From Sphacelaria rigidula (Eukaryota > Phaeophyceae > Sphacelariales): 23,284 nt of DNA. Below the pieces are notes generated by a model, which was not told the DNA's origin, made no database searches, and worked only from the letters and a program-made list of their open reading frames with translations. Below, piece by piece: positions 9,236-19,700 of this stretch (positions are counted from its first letter, which is position 1; each line of letters opens with the position of its first letter). The stretch spans positions 1-23,284 of the forward strand of contig CAXNAA020000269.1 in assembly GCA_964200075.2 (NCBI GenBank). The letters run 5' to 3'. The position numbers and the translations under genes were made by a program.

Positions 9236-10558
9236 TACGCCCCACATTATGGCAGAATCGGCAGCTGGGCCAGCAGCACCAGCCGATGAGCTTGCTGACT
9301 CACTTACTCGTATCGGCAATGGGACTACTAATATGACACCCCAGTGCAACTGACCGTGAAATTGTTTGAAGTGCAATAATCGGCACATCAGCACTCCAGA
9401 TCATTTTTGGTTTTTATGTCTTTGTGCGACCGCGACATATTCGCGTAATATTTCTCACACCAGCGGTCACAAGAGAAAGATTCTGCAAACAAAACAACAC
9501 CGAACACACGCACACACGCACATATTACAAAACAGACACCTGCGTCCTAACGCTCGAGCCGCACGTGACGCACTACAGTACTACGCGATTCTCCATGGTG
9601 TGGGGGCGGTACAACCGTTTCACGGCACTTGCACGGTGCGGTGTTTGCGATTCACGGTGATCGTACTTCGCATGTGTGATCTACGGTATAAAACGGTCTG
9701 CGGTAAATGGGAGGTACGACCTTGCGATACCGTGGTTGGGTAGGGTGGTGATATTTGCCATTTCACGGGGAATCACGGCAACATTCCATTTACCGCAACC
9801 TACGTACAACATTTTTTGAGGCGTTGTGCGGCGAGCTGCATGGCATTTGCCGTTCCAATTCACCGGTCTCTCGTCGCTCCATGGTTCAGGGAGACGAAGC
9901 ATGTACTGTATAGCATACAGGATGGCAGAGCTCCAGGTACGGGCCAAATATGTAGTAAACACAATTTTTAAGCAACTTATTTCACACGTTTTGACAAGCT
10001 CCGCTTGTTTTGTAGAATTCAGTAGAGATGAGAAACATAAACTGGGTTTCGAGGCGATCCGTACTTATATATATATATATATATATCGGATATGTATTCA
10101 ACAGCGTGACTGACCGCCTAAGTAGTGCCCACATGGCTTCATCAAAGAGCATGCCACCCGCGCAAAACAAGCCGACCAATCTGAGGTCGTTCCTTGACCA
10201 GCCGATTGATTGGGTCAGACAAATAATGGTCGAAGAGATGGAGAAGATAAGATTCAACTTTCACGGGAGACACGGGCCTTAGACCTCGTACTGGAAAATC
10301 GTCTGGCTCAAGGAAGCTATCGACGGAATGACGCTTCTGACGGCGTCGTGCTTTCCTAGAACTGCCTACGTTAAGACAGGCAAAAAAACGAAGACCGCTG
10401 CGGTTCTTGGTGTGGATAACTCTACATGTTTGTGGCAACTGCGTAGTGCAGCACAGTCAAGCACCTGGTCTACGCCTACTGGGGAGCACCTTGGGGTACC
10501 ATGTCTTCTCTAGTGACACCCGCTATCTCGCGCGCACGCACATGCAGGTTGCAGCACG
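9236..10558. other. Intergenic region upstream of the IF-2 gene
   Basis: No gene recognised. It contains a CA/CG-rich microsatellite-like stretch near 9500-9530, a short inverted repeat (TGCGGTAAATGG at about 9702 against CCATTTACCGCA at about 9786) and a TA dinucleotide repeat at 10065-10086. The IF-2 promoter should be in the right end of this stretch, but no element can be named. Confidence 0.4.
10065..10086. repeat. (TA)n microsatellite
   Basis: About eleven TA units. It produces meaningless Ile-Tyr runs in the flanking short ORFs on both strands. Confidence 0.95.
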
Positions 10559-10764
10559 ATGCGCGTGCCTCCGGGGCTCGTGGGCATGACCCGTCGGAGG
10601 TTAACCAGCAGACAAACAGGAGCAGCTGACGTCAGGGCAAGCGATCATGCTGCCACTGTTATGGGTGGTGTGCGACATGTATCTGCCGCGAACAGAGCGT
10701 TGAGGCGGAGGGTGAAGCTGCCAGATGGTGATGTGGCCGAGATACCGTCGTTTATTGCCATCAG
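10559..10764 (+). CDS. MTIF2: IF-2 exon 1: presequence and start of the IF2_N-like region
   Basis: ATG at 10559 opens 68 codons plus two bases, ended by a CATCAG/GTGGGC donor. The product begins MRVPPGLVGMTRRRLTSR and ends VKLPDGDVAEIPSFIAI, with the last codon split as AG|G. It was chosen because it joins at exactly the required phase to the next exon, giving FIAIRDLAAMF, which matches the start of IF2_N domains (hydrophobic-x-V-x-[DE]-LA). An in-frame stop lies about 45 bp upstream of the ATG. An upstream exon entering by an AG between that stop and the ATG is possible. Confidence 0.65.
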
Positions 10765-13700
10765 GTGGGCAGCTGTACAGTGTGGATGGTTGTACCATCT
10801 ACGACATGCGCTGCGCTACCATGTGGGACGTGTGATGAATAACGGTTTACTTCTCTTACAAGCAGGCCAATGTGAAAATCGCTGCTGAGTGGCACTAGCT
10901 GTGTTGCACACCTCCCGCACATTGCCGAGCGGATGCGATAGAAATTTTACCCAATGTATGCTGCAGCCGTGCTATGTGGGCATCATCCATGGTAGATGTC
11001 AAAATATTTCCTTCATCAGGCGGAATTATTCGGTCGATATGTCGGCAGTTGAGTGTGAAGAGCGTACGCCCTGGATACGACCGTGAAAAGGATTTGGGTG
11101 AATATCTTTAGACCGTATAAAAGCAAAGCGCCGAACGCTAATGCCTGGCCCTTGAAATGTGCGGGCTAAGTTCTGAGTATCACTGTGTTGGCCGACCATT
11201 CAATTATTTTGAAGTTCGGTGGCTATGTCGTAGTGATCTTGTCGGGGACCTGTGACGTCGTATGTGCAGTGCATTTTATGATATGGTACGATTGGAGGTG
11301 AAGGGCCTTCTTCATGACCGACGAAATATGCCCTTGCGATAATTGATTGATAATCCGATTGTCTCACGTCAGCCGATTGCAACAAACCTAGCCCGTGGTC
11401 AGGAGCAGCATATAATCTAACCAGGATGATTTCTCCCTGGACTATTTGGTCACTTCTAGCTTCGTTGGAAAAAAGATTGTTGCCCCCTTGCAAGTGTGAT
11501 TATTCGGATGCCAAAATGCTAACCAAACCTTGAACTGTTCATGTACGTGGTACTACTCTGCGGTAACAACTGCGACGCATACGGTCCCACTCTTGAGGAA
11601 AGGGGCCGGAAATCTGCTGCTTATGTGCACGCGCAAGTTGACCCTTGAAATTTTCGTCCGCGAGCAGGGATCTGGCAGCTATGTTTCGAATGAACCCGAA
11701 AACCCTCTTCAAGCAGATGAGGGGCATTTTGTCGGGAAAGAAGTTCAGGATCGTGCTGAGCGGAGTCCCGTACGCCTTCAGCTCCTTGGGGCATGTCATT
11801 GTGCCTTTCCAGGCAAGCATTCGTTTCTGTTCTCATGTTGCTACTGCTGCTACTGTTGTTGTTGTTGTTGTTGTTGTTTGTATGTTACCATTGTCATTTT
11901 ATCATGGTTGCGGTCACGGCTCTTACTTTCGCGTTCATATTCATTTTGATTGTTTTTCTTCCCATCAGCAGGTCATGTCCAGCCGGAAAACGATTCAGTT
12001 GTTCCTGTCTTATCCGCATGGAATGTTTGACTGTGCATTTTCCCCGAAATTGGAAGTATCACCGCCACCTCTCTTCGTCTTCGGCACAAGAGTGTATGCG
12101 CTATCCCACTCAGAGGAGTCTAGCCCCTTCACCCATTCGCTAGCAAGAGTGTTACAACCAGTATTACCATTTCCACCATTGAATTGACGAGTGAAACCGA
12201 TCGTGTGGCCTCGTGCCAAGATACATATATTTTCATGCGCAAAATTAACGGCATATTAGCGATTTGATGTGGCAGTCAAAAATAAATACCCGCTCGTTAG
12301 ACGGGCGGGGTTTGGTATGGACGTAAAAAGAGCACTGCACACTTCGTCGTGTTGCATTCCTCTTCCGATGCAAACGTTTGGTTTCCGAGACATCAGCATG
12401 GGAACATGCGTCCCGAGTGTGCTTAGGGAAGCGCGACCCGTCATCAAATACGGACCTATTTGGCCCTGCTTCGACCAACAGTACAGATTGTCGTCGATGT
12501 GGAGTGTTGGAGAACGCCAACTTTGCAGATGTTACCCCAAGGTTTCTGGAAATGCAGGCGTTTTTTCCAAGTGCGGGCGGTACAGCTGCTAACCTTGCAT
12601 AACCGAACACGCCTCACCTTGACGTGGTACCTTGGCTTGATTTTAGGGTGAGGGTTGAGAGTTAGAATTGGCGATGAGGTTGGGGTAAGGGTGAAATAAT
12701 GTACACCCTGGTACAGTATTGTAGATACTCGTATGGCGCCGAAAATAGACAAGCACTCATCACCCGGCGGCTGTTACTCATGGTGGGGCGTAGTACACAG
12801 CTCACAGGTAATGCATCGTACCCCACGGCACACTGCGTGTGGCTAATGCTGGAATACGAAATGCTCCAACCCTTTCCAGTCCATCGGCCTTCACTACAAC
12901 GGAACGGTACAAACGCCGGCATTTTACCCGTTTATCTTCGAAAGTGAATGTGAAACGTACCACAGGTGACACGATAACCATTGAGGGCAGGGTATGTACG
13001 GTATCGGCGTAGATGCAGCTGTGAGGTCAACACCGTCTATCTTCGCGACGTGTGCTGCTGCAGCATGGGTCTGATGCACTAAAGGCAGGGTGCAGTACTC
13101 TGCTGGCGCAGCGTCGTGTTCTTCCTTCGCACTCTCGCCCTCTCCTTCGTTCGGCAGCTTCTGCTTTCCCGTTTCTAGGCAGTAGCATCCTGGTCTGTGT
13201 TGTGAACGTTCGTTTACTTTCCTTTGTTATCTTTCTCCTGTCTCGAGTTTCCCTCTGCGAGTGTTTATGTTTTTATTCACCTCGTGCACGTCTATTTTGT
13301 GACCACGATCAGCTAGTGTGCGACAATCAATCAATTGATTGATCAATCAAGCAAAAAGGGAATGTGATATGCTAAGACTGTTCGTGACTCTTCTTGTCTT
13401 TACATCACTCTCGCATAAATGTATGCCCTTCCTTGCCGGTGTCTCTCCCTCTGTCTGCTCGTCTATTTACTTCTCCACCTCTCCGTATCACTACTCCCCT
13501 TCTTCCGTCCACACCACTCCAGGATGCGAAAGCATTTGCGCTTTCCACAGGAAGAAATGTGAGGTTTTTGGACGTGGACAAGAGGCCAGAGCGCGCAGCA
13601 CTGGCCGCAGCTCACAAAGGGCAGACCGTGATATCCGCCGGCGACACATGTACGGATATCGTTCCGGGCATCATCACGGGCAGCCCCCGGGGTGTTCGCG

Positions 13701-16700
13701 CGGAAGCTATCGGCCGAAGGCCCGTCGTGGTGCTGTTGGGACATTTTAATCACGGGAAAACTACTATTCTTGACGCGCTGTTGGGGCCGGACAGTGGTAT
13801 TGCAAAGTGAGACCATTATGCTTGTGTTCAGTTTTAAGGCTTGTTGACGGGAGTTCAGTGCATGTGGTTTTTCATCGCCGATGGTATTCAGAGGTAGGAT
13901 CTTTGCGACGCCACGAAGGTTTGTTTACAGTTACTAGAATGGGTACGAGCTAATCCTAGTCTTTTCGTCGTTGCGAGCGGGCTTTTGTCACGGTGATCCC
14001 ACCCGTTGTCTGCTTGACCATCGATCATTTTCTTGAACCTCTCATTCTCGTCTGCGTGGAACAAGACACGAGTAGGGGAAACATCGTAGTCTTCCAGGAA
14101 GTGTAAGCGCGAGCAATATTGCTACCTCGACTGGCAGAACACCAGAAGGACCATGCATAACGTACTTCCTGCTGCCACCCATCATATATTTTCCCCAACG
14201 TGTTCTTGTCCCTATCCTCGAGTCTAACTCTGCCATATATCCTGATGCGAACGCTTTGGGAGCGATGCTACGGTAGGGGTGCACAGATATTTTCCGAGGT
14301 TGAAATTGTTAGCAGCCCTTTATCTCATCCAAAACACGACTTATGAAATATGTGAGAGTGCGCCGGGAATTCTCTTCCAATGTGCGAAGGATATCCCGAA
14401 TGAAATTGCAGACGGGGTTGCCCTGACCCACATTCTTGTGCATCTAGAATGGTTAGGAGCCCCTGAACCAGACAAGATCTTGCGCAAAACGTGCACCCCT
14501 ATACCGTGGCATTGCTCTTGGGCAGAAGCATGCATTGCCTCGGAATCTCGGGTGCGAACAACTGCGCGACCACCGGCCCAGAACCGAGAGAGTTCAATAC
14601 AGCCTTCCTCCGATCTCGTACTCTTCCTGCCAGAAGTCACAACCACTCTAGGGAACGTTTTTGTTGGTGCCAGTCGTGCAGAAACCGAAGACTGATAGAA
14701 TCGGGGCGTACCGCAACCGTCTTCCCACCTCCCGCCAGCCGTTCGTTTGTTTCGGAGCAAAATATGCATCCGTCATATTCAGTTTGAAGCAAAGTGATTT
14801 TGAACACTACCTGCATCGATTGTACCCTTGCACGGGAAATCAGGGACGATGGCCATGGTTTCTCTGTTTCTCCCATGTCGCACAAGGCCATGTCTACATC
14901 AGGGGCTCATCATCTCTGATTTACAACAGCTCGGTTCGACTAAAATGCATTGGATAACAGCACAGTATATGATGGGTCCAACTGGCCAATCAACGGCTAA
15001 CTCGGACGGCTTCCATAGCTTCGAATCCCGGCAGAACTAGTTGTGCTCAACAAAGTCTGCTTTCCGTCGTCGGCAACATCAGGACGTGTGTTGAAAATCG
15101 ACAAAATAGATATCCTCGACGGACTGCGGGTATGGTAATTCAATGCTAGAGGATAAATTGTCGGGCACCTACTGGGGGAGAGATGAGCCTTACTCTTCGA
15201 GAGAGCGAGCTGGCCACAAGAACGGGGGATTCAGATGTACAAAATTAAAAGAAAAAAAACAAGAAGCAAGAACGGGAAACATTCCTCGTTCCCGCCGCCT
15301 CACCCCAAAATATGAACTCCGGAGTACGACTTCATGGTACAGGTTCATCACGCTCACGGCAAAATATGCTCGAACGACGACGCCACTGTTTTTTCGGCAA
15401 GAGGAAGCTTCATGAATGCTGTGTTTGTTTCACTAGAAGTGCTCTACGTGTTCGGCTAGGAATTTAGCAGGGATGATACGAAGGGTTTTGTGTCCCACAT
15501 CGAGCACTCCACCACATTGCAAAGATTCGACCTGAAGGACGTGTGAAAATCATATGCATTTGGCCTCTCTTGCCTTCTCAAGAACCCTATCCCTTCGCGC
15601 ATGCGTTCATCTGAACTTGAACCAAATCCTGACCCCGACATCAATAAACATATCCCTCTGATTCCGGCACACAGGAGAGAAGCCGGCGGAATAACTCAAG
15701 AAATTCGGGCGCGAACAATATCGCTACTGCCGACCCAGCAAGCAGAAGGCGGCGGAGGCAACGACGGCTGCGGAGAGGGAGTGGCAAAGGAAGCAGCAGC
15801 GATAGATGGAGATCAGCCATGGCTATTGCCCGAGAACAGATTCGTTGCGAAGGCGAGCAATGTGGATCCATTTTCGGCGACGTTTTTGGATACGCCCGGG
15901 CAAGAGATCTTTTACCGCATGAGGACCAACGGCGCTAGAGTGGCGGACGCTGTCGTGTTGGTTATCTCAGGTGAGTGACGACGGCTGCATCATGTACATT
16001 TTAGGGGCTCTTCACCATCAAACCAATTCCTCACTTCACCGCAGTTGAAGTTGGCACAAGTCCTGTACGGTAGTCATCGAATTGGACCGCGCAAGTAAAA
16101 ATATCACATGACCTCCTCTGCAGGTAGCACCACTCCTGCCTGACCATCCGTGAACCGACCAGCAAAGCTGGAAATCTCAAAGTTGGAAATCTCACAGACT
16201 TTCAGCCGGCTTGTTTCACTATCGTCATTCGAGGACCCTTGTTGTATTTGAACACACATCTGATGCTATCGTTGTCGCAAAACCAAAGCATAGTTTCCCC
16301 ATGGAAACCTGGCTACCGCGAAGGCTGTATCCGCGCTCAGATTGTCAGGGTTTAGCCCCTCGGGTGCCAAGCGCCCTGACCCGGAGAGAAGCATATGAAG
16401 ATAAACTGCTTTGGTTTGACAAAGCAGAAGTATCGGTGGTTGAAAAGCACGGAATATACGTGATCCTTTTATCGTTTGAGGCCGTGCTCGCGAGCAGGGA
16501 GGAACCAGCGTTCCCCCCAGGGTTTCTGGCGTTGAAGGTCAGCGTTTCATAGTATTCTGCCGGGCTGCACAGACCAACCACGTACCGCACGCACTGTTTT
16601 GCATTTTGCACATAGGTATATGCATGTCGTGGGGGGTCATCGAGTCTGACTCGTGCAATTTTGCAGTCTCACCTCTTGAGTATCCCTGCTGAGGTTCTCG

Positions 16701-19700
16701 TCATATACTCGGCAGTAACCGCTCGCCCCGGTGGCTCAGTTGGTAACCTCAAAACCTTCGGATGGTTGGGTCGTGTGTTAGAATCTCGGTGCAGTCACAT
16801 GATCTGATATTTGTTTCTCACACCATGCCCAACAGTGGAGAGCGACTGTGTCGTGGATGCACAATTGTCGACTTCACGGTCGACGAGGGTAGGAGACTGC
16901 TGAACCCCTTTCGCGATGAAAAATAAGGCAAAAGGCAAGCACCGCAGGAGGAAGGTGGGGAACAAAAATAAGTAAGTGAAAAGAACTCCTGCGTTAACCT
17001 TCCTCCTGTGTGACCCCGGCTGAATCACCCACATATGCCGAAAGGCGTAGACTGGCGTCCAGAACAATTGAGATGACAACACGTAACACACACGCACATA
17101 CAGTCGGTCGGCGGTGTGGCATTTTGTGTGGAGCTTCTGATAATGCTGTAGTGTTTGATATAGTGGTACCTTCATTCCTTCATTTTTTCTCTTCTTTTGA
17201 GATTCTTTCAGGGACGATTTCCGTTTTGTTGACCTCCACACCTTGAGCACTGGACACGCCTATGTTGTGACCACGGTTGAGATTTGTCGGCGATCAGCTA
17301 ATGTGCAAAACTAACGAAACCAAGTTATCATGCGAGTATATAACGGATTTTTGTTTTGTAGTATATGTGGTATCTCTTGTAACTCTTGTTTTCTGAACTC
17401 CACGATGCCAACAAGGGCACAGTAGATCTTGACGACGCACGGTACATTCTGCCAGGGTGGGTTCTCTCACCCGGGGCGATGAGAAACCCAAAGTCGACTC
17501 TCTCTATAGCCAAGGCCCTGTGTCATTGCAAACAAAGCTAACAGCTTATAAGATGACGAGGAGATGTTTCGCATGAAAACAGCGTTCGGGGGTGCGGCCG
17601 TTTTACTTGGAAAACATGTGGAGCTCAGGTTCCCTTGCTCTCCCTTGAGGATATGCTGCGGAGTCGTCGGCGTACTCGTGCGAACCCTTTGCTAACCACA
17701 ATCTGTTAGTGACCCTTCTTAGCGACGAGGTATGGGCCAGTTTTTGTTCGAACGAGTCCCATGCACGCGTTTCAGTTTGTGCGAATCGGGAAACGTGCAC
17801 GGAAACATGCATGGTTACCTCTCCCACGTGTTCTCCGTTTCCGTTTCCATTTCCATTTCCATTTCCATTTCCAGATTGGGACGTGGGATCCCTCGAAAAC
17901 CAGCACAACCCTAGCACTGCACACAGCATGACTACACCGCATGAAGACATGACTTTGCGATTTCTTGGGGTGGTCATGATGTTGCTGGAAGCTGGCATTG
18001 CCGGCATGACACCGTGTGATGGGGTGTGGAATGCTTGCGTGGAACTCACACCATTTTGCATGAACCTGCCGTTGTTCGTTTCTACAGATACGAAGTATAC
18101 AAGTGGACGGGATTTTCCAGCAGTGCACGTATTATTCAGGACGGCCCTACCATCCGCTGTTTTCTGCAGCGTTCCTCAGTGAGCACATCCGTTTATTTGT
18201 CTTATAAACGTTTGTCGTGTGACCACGGGTGAATCCGGAGCAGATCCTAAATTGCTTGTCAATCACGCAATCAAGCAAACACTCAGGCAACCTATCGATA
18301 GGCGGCCTATGGTGAATAGATACATTCCGTGTATATGTCAGTGACATACCTTTGTACCGGATAGCTGTCTTGACCACTTCCCGCGGCCAACCGCCACAGC
18401 AGCACAGTCTCATGTGTCTCATGGAACCGTCAAACTCCAGAACCCAAAGTAGCACGTATTGACAACCGAGAGCCCTGAAAAGTTGCTGTTTGTCGTCCTC
18501 GAGGTACGTCGCCCTAGAGGTAAACACATACGTACCCTGAAAAGATTTGAAGTAGCATATGCTGGTCAGTTTGGACAGAGCTGGCACTGCGCATGCGCTG
18601 AGCTCCGGACCCTACGAATCCTTCGGGCTCCCAACAGGACCGTCTGTTCAATCGAGGTCGTTTGTTATTGATATGTCAAAGCCCGTCACACCTGTCCACC
18701 TGCAGGCGCTTTTCCCTACATTTGTTGCTCCTCCGTGTTGCGTGCATTTTCCGCTGGAGTCTGCTTCAGCAAGTCTTTTCCGTTTCTCACCGCAAGCACG
18801 GCTATCTTGCGACCGCAGCTAAGTTGATGGCGGATAAAAGGATGTGAGGCAATCAATCCAGTCATTGCAGCCGAACGGTTACGTGTAGCGGGCTGCACAT
18901 TCCTCACCGCGTGAAACCCTCGAACGGTTTTGCCTTTTCGTTTGTCTGTTTTTTTCGATCACAGCTGTGGATGGAATATGCCTTCAGACGTCTGAGAGCA
19001 TCGGTTGTGCGGAGCAGCTCGGGTTGCCTACTGTGGTGGCTATCAACAAAGTGGACCTGTTGCCTGAAGACCAAGCGGCGGAGGTGAGATGATGTGCCCG
19101 TGTGTATCGTTCGTGACAGGGAGTGTCACGACTCTCCCCCCACCGACCTCCGGACAAGGTTTTCGTCGCCTTCGATTGTCTCGTACAGTGTGGTGGCGAC
19201 GCCGCAACAGATCGTGCCGATGAAAATGTCGAAACGTGGTTCGGGCAGAACGGGATACATGATGTTGCGGTTTGGAGTATTCATGGCCTCGGGACCCTGC
19301 GCGGCTGAGCCTCTTCATCAGTACCTTGCGTACTCTAACAAAAGCGATGATGTGGAGCATTCGCTATCCCTGAGACCATCGACCACTGCTTGAATTATTG
19401 GTTTTCGCTCATCGAGTGACCCGCTGCGGAACCAGCCGTCGTCACAAGCTCGAGTGATCCCGTTGTTTTATCCCGGCAATTGTCAGCTTCTTCCCTTGGC
19501 GGACAGCTCTGCTGGTTTCCTTTTCATGCCCTTCTCTGTTCCGGGATCCCTTTTACTTCATTTTTGAGTTGCTTCCTCTTTTTCGCTTCCCTCTTGGGCG
19601 TCTTGTTTTTTTGAAGCCGTGTTGATTTTAGTCCCTCGCCCCTGCAGATCTGACGGATAGGAAATGTCGAAGTAGTGCGTTCCACCGTCGAGTGACACCG

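Larger units (their letters stand above)
11813..13522 (+). other. IF-2 intron 2 (1710 bp), GC-AG type
   Basis: Begins GCAAGC after an AG exon end, the usual context of GC donors, and ends in a long CT-rich tract with CCAG. It holds a TTG trinucleotide repeat near its start and, near its 3' end, one copy of the TTGTGACCAC repeat. Frames of 100-180 codons reading through the intron are low-complexity and are not taken as genes. Confidence 0.65.
15971..18964 (+). other. IF-2 intron 4 (2994 bp)
   Basis: GTGAGT to ATCACAG. Contains a tRNA-derived repeat head at 16725, three relatives of the TTGTGACCAC repeat, a hexamer microsatellite at 17834 and, near 16370-16540, a plus-strand frame of moderate coding quality (REAYEDKLLWFDKAEVSVVE) that I cannot assign. 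A 146-codon open frame on the minus strand (18147-18587) is also unassigned. Confidence 0.6.

Noticed and set aside
9982-10282. ORFs with Ile-Tyr runs on both strands
   Set aside because: Produced by the (TA)n repeat at 10065-10086.
11645-12187. 180-codon plus-strand open frame as one gene
   Set aside because: Its start is an IF-2 exon; beyond 11812 it reads through a TTG microsatellite into low-complexity intronic sequence.
14279-14769. Overlapping ORFs of about 140 codons on both strands
   Set aside because: Neither translation shows a domain or splice support; they lie inside IF-2 intron 3.
15015-15040. B-box-like GCTTCGAATCCCGGC
   Set aside because: Only a loose A-box-like word upstream and no stems; not enough to call a tRNA or SINE.
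16725-16800. Functional tRNA gene
   Set aside because: A box is perfect but the acceptor stem does not pair, the B box is degenerate and the anticodon arm does not close; kept as a tRNA-derived repeat.
17603-18061. 152-codon minus-strand ORF with a Gly-Asn run
   Set aside because: The run is the (TTTCCR)n microsatellite read backwards; no other coding support.
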